A stretch of DNA of 37,433 nucleotides from positions 1 through 37,433 of the forward strand of contig JAFDEK010000031.1 in the NCBI GenBank assembly GCA_019310385.1, given 5' to 3'. Shown piece after piece: positions 30,040 through 37,433 of this stretch. Under the pieces are notes generated by a model that had not been told where the DNA came from, did not search any database, and worked only from the letters and a program-made list of their open reading frames with translations. A program made the translations under genes and the position numbers. This stretch comes from Deltaproteobacteria bacterium (GTDB lineage: Bacteria; Myxococcota_A; UBA9160; UBA4427). Within the stretch, counting starts at the first letter, position 1; every line of letters begins with the position of its first letter.

Positions 30040-30393
30040 ATGCCCGCAGAAGTAATCCCGCTGCATCCCCGCTTCAATCCCCTGTCGGAAAAGGACCACC
30101 GCCACTACGAAGAGCTGCTGCGCCGGGTGAACTTCTCCGATGCCGTGGTGCGCCACCTCATGCGCAATCTCTCGGAGCTCGAGCGCCAGTTCATCGAGGA
30201 CGATCTGGTGGTGAAGTCCGGGCCGCGTGAGGGGGAGCCCCTCGACGCGGAGGGACGCGAGCAGCGCCTCCTCGAGCTCATGCGCATCAACCTCGACCAC
30301 GCACGTGCGAGGGAGGAGCATCTGAAGCTGATCGAGCAGCTGGGGAAGATCGAGCAGGTCATCGACGACTGGGCCGCACACTTCGACAACTGA
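30040..30393 (+). CDS. Uncharacterised helical protein, 117 aa
   Basis: A small cytoplasmic-looking protein begins at an ATG with GGAGG 7 bases upstream (30028-30032), a convincing start. After IPLHPRFNPLSEKDHRHYEE the sequence is almost entirely amphipathic helix, rich in Glu, Arg and Leu, ending EHLKLIEQLGKIEQVIDDWA. Heptad-like spacing suggests a coiled coil or small helical bundle. There are no cysteines, signal peptide or membrane helix. I do not recognise a family. It is convergent with the CoxE-like gene (19 bp between the stops) and 137 bp after the exonuclease. Confidence 0.75.
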   Translation: MPAEVIPLHPRFNPLSEKDHRHYEELLRRVNFSDAVVRHLMRNLSELERQFIEDDLVVKSGPREGEPLDAEGREQRLLELMRINLDHARAREEHLKLIEQLGKIEQVIDDWAAHFDN

Positions 30394-30411
30394 ACGCCCC
30401 GGCGACCGCCC

Positions 30412-31605
30412 TCAGGCGCTGGCGCGCCGTGAGCCCACCAGGGCCTTCACCGCATCCGCTACCCCGTCCACGCTGAGGTGGTACATCGGGAAGAGCTCCT
30501 GGATGATCCTTGTGGTCTGGGTCTGGTCCCAGATCCGCGGCGCATCGGGATTGATCCACACGACTCTGCGGAAGTGGTCGTCGATCCGGTGCAGCCACTC
30601 GATGCCCCGGGTCCCCGACTCGAGCCTCGGATTGATGTTTCCGCGGGGCGAGAGAAGCTCCGAGGGGTGCATGGCCGCGTCGCCGATGATCACGACCTTC
30701 CAACGTTCGTCGAGCCTGCGGAGCAGGTCGCCCGTGTTGATCGAGTCCTTTCGATAGAGGGACGCGTTCTCGCACACCATGTCGTAGACGCAGTTGTGGA
30801 AGTAGTAGGGGCGGAACTCGCGCAGCCCCCGCTCTTCGTGGAGTGCCGTCAGGAGCCGGCTGACCGGCTCGAAGTAGGGATCCATGGTCCCGCCCACGTC
30901 CATGAAGAGCAGCAAGCGCACGTTGTTCTTGCGCTCGGGGCGAAAGACGAACTCGATCTCGCCGGCGTTGCGGCAGGTCTCGTCGATGGTCTCGTCGAGG
31001 TCGAGCTCGGTGGCAGGCCCCGTACGGGTCAGCTGACGCAGGCGGCGCAGGGCCACCTTCATGTTGCGCAGGTCGAGGTGGTCGTCGGTGCGGTAGTCCT
31101 CGAAGCGGCGATCCTCGGCGACCTTCATCGCCGAGCGATTGCGGCCCGGCCCCCCGACGCGGATGCCGGTGGGGTGCTCACCGCCGTGGCCAAAGGGCGA
31201 GCGGCCGCCGGTGCCCACCCACTTGCCTCCTCCGTCGTGGCGCTCGGTCTGCTCGGCGAGGGTCTCGAAGAGGCGACGCATGAGCTCGTCGCTGCTGAGC
31301 TGCTCGAGCATCTCCCGCTGCTCGTCGGTGAGCTCCTGGAAGTTCTCGGGGTCGCGCAGCCACTCGAGCACCTCTTCCTCGATGGAAAGCTCCCCCTCCA
31401 CCCCGTGATAGACCCGCGCGAAGACCCGATCGAAGGCGTCGAAGTAGGTCTCGCTCTTGACCAGGCAGGAACGGGCGAGGTTGTAGAAGCCCAGCAGGCT
31501 CGAGCCGTGCAGGCCCTTGCCGAGGGCCTCCGTGAACATCATCCACTCCTGGATGGCCACGGGCACGCCCTCGTCGCGCAGGCCGTAGAAGAGGTCGAGA
31601 AACAA
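30412..31605 (-). CDS. CoxE-like VWA domain protein, partner of the second MoxR
   Basis: This 397-aa protein is of the CoxE-like/VWA-containing family. It starts at a TTG (31605) with CAGGAG 9 bases upstream; the protein then begins LFLDLFYGLRDEGVPVAIQEW, the usual N-terminus of this family. A helical N-terminal half is followed by a Gly-rich loop (GGGKWVGTGGRSPFGHGG) and a VWA domain from about residue 225. The metal-site motif reads DVGGTMD (Asp near 234) instead of DxSxS, so the serines are replaced. It ends WINPDAPRIWDQTQTTRIIQ. It follows the MoxR gene by 25 bp, and in characterised systems such pairs assemble or activate metalloenzymes. The client here is unknown. Confidence 0.88.
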   Translation of the reverse strand: MFLDLFYGLRDEGVPVAIQEWMMFTEALGKGLHGSSLLGFYNLARSCLVKSETYFDAFDRVFARVYHGVEGELSIEEEVLEWLRDPENFQELTDEQREMLEQLSSDELMRRLFETLAEQTERHDGGGKWVGTGGRSPFGHGGEHPTGIRVGGPGRNRSAMKVAEDRRFEDYRTDDHLDLRNMKVALRRLRQLTRTGPATELDLDETIDETCRNAGEIEFVFRPERKNNVRLLLFMDVGGTMDPYFEPVSRLLTALHEERGLREFRPYYFHNCVYDMVCENASLYRKDSINTGDLLRRLDERWKVVIIGDAAMHPSELLSPRGNINPRLESGTRGIEWLHRIDDHFRRVVWINPDAPRIWDQTQTTRIIQELFPMYHLSVDGVADAVKALVGSRRASA

Positions 31606-31630
31606 TCCGGGTCGCTCCTGAGCGCGAACG

Positions 31631-32512
31631 CTATTGATTGTAACGCGGGCCGAGGTCGGCCCAGCTCGAGGGAAGGTTGCCTCCGGATTCGGCGAAGCGG
31701 CCCAGGGCCTCGGTGTCCTGCTCGTTCTTGAGGAGCGCACCGAGGAAGGGGATCTGCTGGGCAAGCTGGTCTTCGCTCACGCCCGAGCGCAGCAGGGCCG
31801 CGATCCAGTCGATGAGCTCGGAGGTCGAGGGCTTCTTGCGCAGCTCGTTCTGCTCCCGCAGCCAGTAGAACTTGACCAACACCTGGTCGAGAAGGGTCGC
31901 GTCGAGGTGCGGATGGTGCACGTCGACGATCTGCTTCATGAGCTCGCGGTCGGGAAACTCGATGAAGTGGAAGACGCAGCGGCGCAGGAAGGCGTCGGGC
32001 AGCTCCTTCTCGTTGTTGGACGTGATGATCACCACGGGGCGCTGCTTCGCCACCACCTCGTCCCCGGTCTCCATCACGGTGAAGCGCATCTCGTCGAGCT
32101 CGCGGAGGATGTCGTTGGGGAACTCGAGATCCGCCTTGTCGACCTCGTCGATGAGGAGGACATGGCGATCGACGGCGCGAAAGACCCGGCCGAGGGGGCC
32201 CAGCTTGATGTAGCTGCGAATGTCCGAGACCTCGCCTTCGCCGAAGCGCGCGTCGTTCAGGCGCTGCACCGTGTCGTAGACGTAGAGCCCCTCGGCGGCC
32301 TTGCTGGTGGACTTGATGTGCCACGACTCCATGGGGAGCTCGAGGGCATCGGAGACGTGCTTCGCGAGCAGGGTCTTGCCGGTGCCGGGCTCGCCCTTGA
32401 TGAGCAGGGGCCGCTCGAGGGCGACGGCGCAGTTGACGGCCTCCAGCAGGGGGCCCGAGGCGATGTAGCCGTCGGTTCCGGTGAAGCGGGTGAAATTCGG
32501 GTCTTCGGACAT
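31631..32512 (-). CDS. MoxR-like AAA+ ATPase (CoxD type)
   Basis: This 293-aa ATPase has Walker A GEPGTGKT at about residues 40-47, Walker B VLLIDEVDKAD near 117-127, sensor 1 IITSNNEKELP near 160-170 and an RRCVFH segment with the arginine finger near 175. A helical lid completes the protein. The N-terminus DGYIASGPLLEAVNCAVALE is typical of the MoxR-like group paired with CoxE-type VWA proteins. GAGG lies a few bases before the ATG. It is the first gene of a two-gene operon with the VWA protein and is clearly diverged from the MoxR at 11653-12639, so the genome carries two separate systems. Confidence 0.92.
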   Translation of the reverse strand: MSEDPNFTRFTGTDGYIASGPLLEAVNCAVALERPLLIKGEPGTGKTLLAKHVSDALELPMESWHIKSTSKAAEGLYVYDTVQRLNDARFGEGEVSDIRSYIKLGPLGRVFRAVDRHVLLIDEVDKADLEFPNDILRELDEMRFTVMETGDEVVAKQRPVVIITSNNEKELPDAFLRRCVFHFIEFPDRELMKQIVDVHHPHLDATLLDQVLVKFYWLREQNELRKKPSTSELIDWIAALLRSGVSEDQLAQQIPFLGALLKNEQDTEALGRFAESGGNLPSSWADLGPRYNQ

Positions 32513-32631
32513 GGTTTCCTCGTCTGGCTCTGGTCTGACTCGTGGGTGAATCGGCCGGTGGAGCGGCAGCCGGATCGCGACGGCGCGTCCCAGCGCGCCG
32601 CAGGCGGCGGCCGCTCAGCATAGCAGGCCCG

Positions 32632-32659
32632 TTGCCGGCCCCGGCGGGCGCCATACAAT
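32632..32659 (+). promoter_or_regulatory. Promoter for the K+ channel gene, likely leaderless
   Basis: TTGCCG at 32632-32637 (four of six matches) and TACAAT at 32654-32659 (five of six) are 16 bp apart. The hexamer ends 6 bases before the ATG at 32666, and the intervening bases are all C, with no Shine-Dalgarno. The transcript would start at or next to the ATG. Confidence 0.5.
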
Positions 32660-32665
32660 CCCCCC

Positions 32666-33526
32666 ATGCCGCGCCAGAGCCAGACCCCGACCGGAGCCGC
32701 TTGGCGAAAGCGACTCTGGGTCATCATCTTCGAGGCCGACACGCCGGCCGGCAAGGCCTTCGACGTCGCGCTCCTGCTCATAATCCTCCTGAGCATCGCG
32801 GCGGTCATGATGGAGAGCGTGGACTTCATCGCCGACGACTTCGGCCCCTGGCTCTACTACGCAGAGTGGGGCTTCACGGCCTTCTTCACGGTGGAGTACG
32901 GGCTGCGCCTGCTCTGCGTCGAGCGCCCCCTGGGCTACGCGCGGAGCTTCTTCGGCGTCGTGGACCTGCTCGCGGTGATCCCCACCTACTTGAGCCTGCT
33001 CTTCCCGGGCGCCCAGTCCCTGCTGATCATCCGCTCCCTACGCCTGCTACGGATCTTTCGGGTCTTCAAGCTCGGGCGCTTCCTGGGCGAGGCCGACGTG
33101 CTCATGGACGCCCTCCACGCCAGCCGTCACAAGATCATCGTCTTCCTGGGCACCGTGATGATCCTGCTCACCATCTTCGGCTCGACGATGTACCTCATCG
33201 AGGGCGGGGAGAACGGCTTCACGAGCATTCCCCGCGCGATCTACTGGGCGGTGGTCACCATGACGACCGTGGGCTACGGGGACATCGCACCCCAGACCGT
33301 CCCGGGCCAGATACTCGCCGCAGCCGTCATGATCATGGGCTACAGCATCCTCGCCGTGCCCACCGGGATCGTGACGGCCGAGATCGTCGACGCCGTCGTG
33401 CGCCAGCCGGTCACCACCCGCGGCTGCCCGGAGTGCATGACGATGGGGCACCTGAGCGACGCTCGCTTCTGCAAGGACTGCGGCGCACAGCTGCACGCCA
33501 ACGAAGCCCCCGACAGCAGCCCTTAG
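32666..33526 (+). CDS. Voltage-gated potassium channel with C-terminal zinc ribbon
   Basis: This 286-aa inner-membrane ion channel has six helices: S1 about 33-50, S2 62-80, S3 95-115 and an arginine-rich S4 at 121-138 (IIRSLRLLRIFRVFKLGR). A pore region carries the selectivity filter TVGYGD (201-206), and S6 lies near 213-235. This is a complete Kv-type subunit, presumably a tetramer. After S6 comes a cytoplasmic zinc ribbon with CPEC near residue 252 and CKDCG near 272, an extra module absent from classical bacterial channels. It may sense metal or redox state or aid assembly. The stop TAG overlaps the kinase stop codon on the other strand (TTAG). Confidence 0.92.
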   Translation: MPRQSQTPTGAAWRKRLWVIIFEADTPAGKAFDVALLLIILLSIAAVMMESVDFIADDFGPWLYYAEWGFTAFFTVEYGLRLLCVERPLGYARSFFGVVDLLAVIPTYLSLLFPGAQSLLIIRSLRLLRIFRVFKLGRFLGEADVLMDALHASRHKIIVFLGTVMILLTIFGSTMYLIEGGENGFTSIPRAIYWAVVTMTTVGYGDIAPQTVPGQILAAAVMIMGYSILAVPTGIVTAEIVDAVVRQPVTTRGCPECMTMGHLSDARFCKDCGAQLHANEAPDSSP

Positions 33527-36500
33527 TCCCGCAGGACGCGCTGGAGCACGGCGGCTACTTCCCGGGCGGACTGGTAGCGGTCGTCGGGGTTCTTGGCCAT
33601 GAGCTTCATGATGAGCTCGGCCATCTCGGCCGGAACCGAGAGCTCGCGCTCGCGGGCGTCGGGCGGCGCCGTGTGGGCGTGGTGGTAGGCGACGTCCCCA
33701 TCCTCGAAGGGAACGGTGCCCGTTACCAGATGGAAGAGAGTGCCGCCCAGGGCGTAGAGGTCCGTGCGGTGGTCCGTCGCCTTGCCCACGGCCTGCTCGG
33801 GCGCCATGTAGTTGGGCGTGCCTCCGATGACCGTCGAGGAGCGACGCACCTCCTCGACCATCTTGGCGAGGCCGAAGTCCATGATCTTGACGACCCGATC
33901 CTTGGTCACGAAGAGGTTCGAAGGCTTGATGTCGCGATGGATGATCTTGCTCTGCTGGGCATAGTCGAGGCCCGCCACCACCTGTAGCGCCACGCTCGCC
34001 GCGGTCCGGCAGTCGAGGCTCCCGCGCTTCTTCAGGATCGCATCGAGCCCCACGCCCTCCAGGCACTCCATGGAGATGAAGTCCATGTCGCCTTCCTGGC
34101 CGGCGTCGTAGACGATCACGATGTTGCGGTGATTGAGTGCCGCCGCCGAGCGCGCTTCGCGAAGGAAGAGCTCGAGGGCGCTCTGGTGCTGGCGCAGGTT
34201 CTCGGAGAGCACCTTGAGGGCGACGATGCGCTCGAGGTGGAGATCCTTCGCCTTGTAGACGACGCCCATCCCGCCGCGCCCCAGCTCGCCGAGAATCTCG
34301 TAGCGGCGGCTCTCGGTGGCCGGCTGGCGAGCCGCGCCTGCCACGAGGGTCTGGGAGGAGTCGCCGCTCACCTCGGCGGGCAGCTTCGTCGTGCGCTTGC
34401 GCAGCACCTCGATGCGGGTGCCGACCTCTCCGAAGTGCAGGTCGCGGCGACGGATGTTCTCGTAGATGCTCAGGGCCTCGTCCTCGCGCTCGGCCTGCTC
34501 GAGCAGGCGCGCGTAGGTGCCGAGCAGCTCCAGCGGGGCTTCGTCGCCCCCGGCGAGCTTCACCGCCTGATCGAACTTCTCGGCGGCGAGGTCCATCTCG
34601 CCCTTGCGCTCGAGAATCTCGGCCAGCATCCGACAGGTCTCGCTATAACGCGGGTGGCGTGCGTCGACCTGCTGCAGGTTGTGGATTGCGCGGTCGAGCT
34701 GCTCGTGCTCGGCGGCGAGGCAGCCGGCCTCGAAGACCTCTCCCGAGCGTTCCATGAGGGCCAGGACCTTCTCGGTCTCGCCCAGGTCCTGATAGCAGTC
34801 GATCGCATTGGGCCAGTCGTACGCGTTCTCGTAGCAGCGCGCGGCGCTGGCCAGATCGCCCGCGGCCCGATAGGCGTCGGCCGCCTGGGAGAGATCTCCG
34901 GCCTCCTCGTAGAGAAGTGCCGACTGGTCGTGCTCGTCCGCCTCGCGCCGCAGTGCGGCGGACTCGCTCAGATCGCCGGCCGCCTCGAGCGCCTGGGCAA
35001 GAGCCTGGGTGTCGCCCCGCTCGCGGTGCAGCTCGGCGCGCACCCGATGCGCGGCGGAGCTCTGGCCGGCGCACTCCAGGGCAGTCGCGGCTGCGGCCCA
35101 GTCACTTTCGAGATAGGGGCCCACGGCGTCGGGACAGTCCTTGAAGACCAGGTCGACTTCGTCGGCGAGGTTCACACTGAGGCTGACGGGGACGAGCTCG
35201 CTGATCACGACAGGGATCTCGACCACCCGATCTTCGGCGCCGACGACCACCACGTACTCGCCCTCCCGGGCGTAGAGCATTCCCGTACCATCATTGACGT
35301 AGCGCAGGGAGTTCAGCACACCGCGGAAGCTGAGCCGCGCCCGGCTGACGGGCTCCTCTCCCGACTTCACCTTCACCGTAATGGAAGCCTCCGAGGCGCA
35401 CATGTTGAAATCAACCTTCCGGTGCTCGCCCCGCTTCACCAGGATCGTTCGCTCCTCGAGGAACTCGCCGATGAGCTGATCGTTCGCGAGGTCCAGCAGG
35501 GGGCCGCGAACCGTGATGTAGTAGGGGGTCCGGCGCGCGGCCACCCAATTGAAATGCATGCGATCGCCCTGGAGTCGATGCTCCTGGCGCTCCAGGTTCT
35601 TGAGCTGGCGCTCGAATACGTACTCCGCCTTTCCCTTGCTTTTCTCCGAGCGGTCCTTGACCTTGCCTGGCCGCTGAGAGAGGCGCACGGCGAAGAGCGC
35701 CCTGGACCTGGCCGGAAGCTTGAAATCGATCGTCACCTGGCCCCAGCCGCGCAGGACGGGGAAGAGCAGGCCGAGGAGAAGCGCCGTCCAGGGTACCACT
35801 GCGACGTAGTTCCACTCACCGTAGGCGCCCGCAGCGCCACCTTCGAGGCAGGCGCCGTTGGCGAGTAGCTGCACCAGATGCTCCTGCTGGCCGCTCAGCC
35901 GGCGCAGCTGCAGCTGGTAGTGGGAGCCGTCGAGGCAGCTGCCGGGAAGGGCCCTTTCGTCAGCATCCCTGGCCCCGAGCTGGGCAACGAAGACCCCGTC
36001 CACGTCGAGGGCGATGTTGACGTCGGTAACGAACCGGACGTCCCGGGATGACTTGCCCTTGAAATCGAAGAGCGATTCGATGGAAGTGTGGATGTAGTCC
36101 TGGATGAGCTCGGGCTCGACGACGATGTACTCGGCCGCGAGGGCCTCGGCGAGGTCCTGCTCCACGAGGGCGAGCCGGGAGCGGCGCGGTCGGAACCACC
36201 GGAGGTAGCGCTCCGCCTCGCTGTGGGTCTCTCGCACGCCGAGCAGCACGACCCGCTGAACCTCCTTCGTGGCGCCGCCGAAGCTCGCCACCACGCCGCC
36301 GATCTCCTCGAAATCCGCGACCTTGCTGCGCTGGTGGGCCGCCTCGATGGCCGCCTCGTCGAGAATGAAGTCCTGCAGCCCCGCGGTCTCGAAGCGCTTG
36401 GCGAAGAAGCTGGCCGCTTCGAGGTCGCCCTTCCGTTGGAGTACCTGCACGAGGGATTGCTGTGCTTCGAGGTCGAGAGCGAGGTCGAGAGCCCGGAGCT

Positions 36501-36825
36501 CGAGAGCGCTCTCGAGGTTCGCGACCGCGCCGTCGAAGTCACCGGTCTCCAGCTGCAGCGCCGCCAGATCGCGCAGGTCGCCCGAGGAGTAGGGCCCTTG
36601 TTCTCCCGAGGCCTCGAAGAGCTTCACAGCACGCTCCACGTCGCCTTCGCTGTGGCGCTTGTGCAGAGCCCGCGCCAGGGAGCGCTTCGGGCGCGCAAGG
36701 GTTGGCAGGATCACGACCGCCTGTTCGAGGGCTCCAACGGCCTGCTCGGGCTGCTGGGTCTCGTTGTAGAGCTCACCGAGCTCGGTGAGAGCGGGGCCAC
36801 TCCCGGGCTCGACCTCCTCCAGCAT
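33523..36825 (-). CDS. TPR-membrane-kinase protein: C-terminal Ser/Thr protein kinase (main fragment)
   Basis: This 1100-aa open frame is the larger part of a giant protein whose N-terminal part is the fragment at 36773-37432, separated by a frameshift. Numbering from this ATG: TPR repeats to about 110; an unrecognised mixed region to 330; one hydrophobic segment near 336-358 (VPWTALLLGLLFPVL); a beta-rich carboxypeptidase-regulatory-like stretch near 480-560; helical repeats about 570-810; and a kinase at about 840-1098. The kinase is complete: glycine loop GRGGMGVVYKAKD, Lys871, HRDIKPSN with Asp965, DFG with Asp983, then the APE motif in YMAPEQ. Having the kinase at the C-terminus is the reverse of most bacterial Ser/Thr kinases. 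The ATG used here is probably not a real start. Confidence 0.85.
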   Translation of the reverse strand: MLEEVEPGSGPALTELGELYNETQQPEQAVGALEQAVVILPTLARPKRSLARALHKRHSEGDVERAVKLFEASGEQGPYSSGDLRDLAALQLETGDFDGAVANLESALELRALDLALDLEAQQSLVQVLQRKGDLEAASFFAKRFETAGLQDFILDEAAIEAAHQRSKVADFEEIGGVVASFGGATKEVQRVVLLGVRETHSEAERYLRWFRPRRSRLALVEQDLAEALAAEYIVVEPELIQDYIHTSIESLFDFKGKSSRDVRFVTDVNIALDVDGVFVAQLGARDADERALPGSCLDGSHYQLQLRRLSGQQEHLVQLLANGACLEGGAAGAYGEWNYVAVVPWTALLLGLLFPVLRGWGQVTIDFKLPARSRALFAVRLSQRPGKVKDRSEKSKGKAEYVFERQLKNLERQEHRLQGDRMHFNWVAARRTPYYITVRGPLLDLANDQLIGEFLEERTILVKRGEHRKVDFNMCASEASITVKVKSGEEPVSRARLSFRGVLNSLRYVNDGTGMLYAREGEYVVVVGAEDRVVEIPVVISELVPVSLSVNLADEVDLVFKDCPDAVGPYLESDWAAAATALECAGQSSAAHRVRAELHRERGDTQALAQALEAAGDLSESAALRREADEHDQSALLYEEAGDLSQAADAYRAAGDLASAARCYENAYDWPNAIDCYQDLGETEKVLALMERSGEVFEAGCLAAEHEQLDRAIHNLQQVDARHPRYSETCRMLAEILERKGEMDLAAEKFDQAVKLAGGDEAPLELLGTYARLLEQAEREDEALSIYENIRRRDLHFGEVGTRIEVLRKRTTKLPAEVSGDSSQTLVAGAARQPATESRRYEILGELGRGGMGVVYKAKDLHLERIVALKVLSENLRQHQSALELFLREARSAAALNHRNIVIVYDAGQEGDMDFISMECLEGVGLDAILKKRGSLDCRTAASVALQVVAGLDYAQQSKIIHRDIKPSNLFVTKDRVVKIMDFGLAKMVEEVRRSSTVIGGTPNYMAPEQAVGKATDHRTDLYALGGTLFHLVTGTVPFEDGDVAYHHAHTAPPDARERELSVPAEMAELIMKLMAKNPDDRYQSAREVAAVLQRVLRD

Positions 36826-37432
36826 CTCGAGCAGAGTGAGCTGGGAGGCCTCGAGCTGCTGGGCGTTGGCCTGGGCGCCGTTCGGGCGTCCTGCCGCCGA
36901 TCTCGTTGGACCGCTGCAGGCTGACTACGGCCTGCTCGGGCTCGCCCATGCGAGTGTAGAGGGCACCGCTGCGCTCCAGGGCCTTCGCCTCCACCGAGCG
37001 GTCCAGGGCGACGGCCCGCTCGAAGTGGATCTGGGCGGGGCCCGTGCTCAGCCGGGCCGCGTGGCGGTCGCCAGCCTCGAGGGCGAGGAGAGCCTGCACC
37101 GCAGGGCGCTCGCGCTCCAGCTCGGCCAGCACTTCGAGGGGCCGGGGAGACGCGGGGTCGTTGTGGGCGGAGTGCTTGAAGGCGCGGCGCGCGCCGTCGA
37201 GCTGCCCCTGCTCGACCAAGACGCGGCCCAGGCCCAGGGAAGCCTCGGAGTTGCTGGGCCGCAGCTCCAGGGCTTTCTCGAAGTAGGCACGGGACTGGTC
37301 GAGCACACCCCGTTCGAGCTGGATCTCGCCGGCGGCGATCAGTATGGCGCTCTCGCCCGATGGGTCCATGTAGGCGGCGGGAGCGTCCTCGGCGATGAGC
37401 GACCAGGCGCCGTCGACCTCGCCCTGCACGGC
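36773..37432 (-). CDS. N-terminal TPR part of the frameshifted kinase, runs off the window
   Basis: This frame is open to the right edge of the window and reads as TPR-type repeats (ILIAAGEIQLERGVLDQSRA followed by YFEKALELRPSN, then SGALYTRMGEPEQAVVSLQR). Sense is lost after NEIGG near 36893, where the frame turns Arg/Pro-rich and stops at 36773. In the adjacent frame GRPNGAQANAQQLEASQLTL continues smoothly into the kinase fragment, while upstream that frame is closed by a TAG at 36925-36927. So one base too many (or two too few) lies between about 36880 and 36925. It may be a true mutation, an assembly error or, less likely, programmed frameshifting. The true start is outside the window. 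Confidence 0.75.
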   Translation of the reverse strand, partial: AVQGEVDGAWSLIAEDAPAAYMDPSGESAILIAAGEIQLERGVLDQSRAYFEKALELRPSNSEASLGLGRVLVEQGQLDGARRAFKHSAHNDPASPRPLEVLAELERERPAVQALLALEAGDRHAARLSTGPAQIHFERAVALDRSVEAKALERSGALYTRMGEPEQAVVSLQRSNEIGGRTPERRPGQRPAARGLPAHSARDAGGGRAREWPRSHRAR

Positions 37433-37433
37433 G

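Noticed and set aside
33900..33925. GGTTCGA-like tRNA T-arm motif.
   Set aside because: It is inside the kinase coding sequence and no cloverleaf can be drawn around it.

Overview
The window is high-GC, gene-dense bacterial DNA with no rRNA, tRNA, CRISPR array, integrase or transposase that I can see. No gap between genes exceeds about 210 bases; the largest are 20683-20890 and 6084-6274. Gene content (a MoxR/DUF58/DUF4129/SpoIIM/RDD membrane cluster, a wax-ester synthase/DGAT-type acyltransferase, a large TPR protein with a C-terminal Ser/Thr kinase, an XRE-cupin regulator) suggests a deltaproteobacterial or Myxococcota-like lineage. This is inference; there is no marker gene for placement.

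Layout. 1-4518 (+): AT-rich leader with four helically spaced GTAC motifs, then a translationally coupled DUF2339/DUF3999 envelope pair. 4554-6083 (-): a two-haem c'-like cytochrome and a SprT-like zinc protein, separated by a GGGGGAC-armed inverted-repeat element that forms the end of the SprT gene. 6275-14015 (+): seven overlapping genes (membrane protein, RDD, SpoIIM-like, DUF4129, DUF4350, MoxR ATPase, DUF58). Overlapping stop/start codons tie them into one translational unit, and they probably form one membrane-bound AAA+ chaperone system. 14092-16536 (+): a DUF308 membrane protein, a deleted remnant of a YegS/diacylglycerol-kinase-like gene, and a type-B carboxylesterase with an internal 15-bp triplication.

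16575-22779 is mixed: zinc alcohol dehydrogenase (-), CoA-type NUDIX hydrolase (+), tyrosine phosphatase (-), APC amino-acid permease (-), two-CBS protein (+), a second, perfect GGGGGAC inverted repeat, and a secreted M20 peptidase (-) whose start is preceded by three tandem Shine-Dalgarno sequences. 22954-25444 (+): WS/DGAT acyltransferase and an exported TPR protein. 25457-28555 (-): YceI protein, a 76-aa protein, a PAS-LuxR regulator and an FAD oxidoreductase. 28665-30393 (+): XRE-cupin regulator overlapping a DnaQ-like exonuclease, then a 117-aa orphan. 30412-32512 (-): a second MoxR ATPase with a CoxE-like VWA partner. 32666-33526 (+): a voltage-gated K+ channel with a zinc-ribbon tail. 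33523 to the right edge (-): a very large TPR/membrane/kinase protein broken by a frameshift near 36895.

Three themes recur. First, short in-frame tandem duplications (12, 14 or 15 bp) often sit at or near translation starts. Second, several genes lacking a Shine-Dalgarno have a -10-like hexamer only 6-10 bases before the start codon, suggesting leaderless transcripts. Third, there are two separate MoxR-type AAA+ systems within 26 kb.
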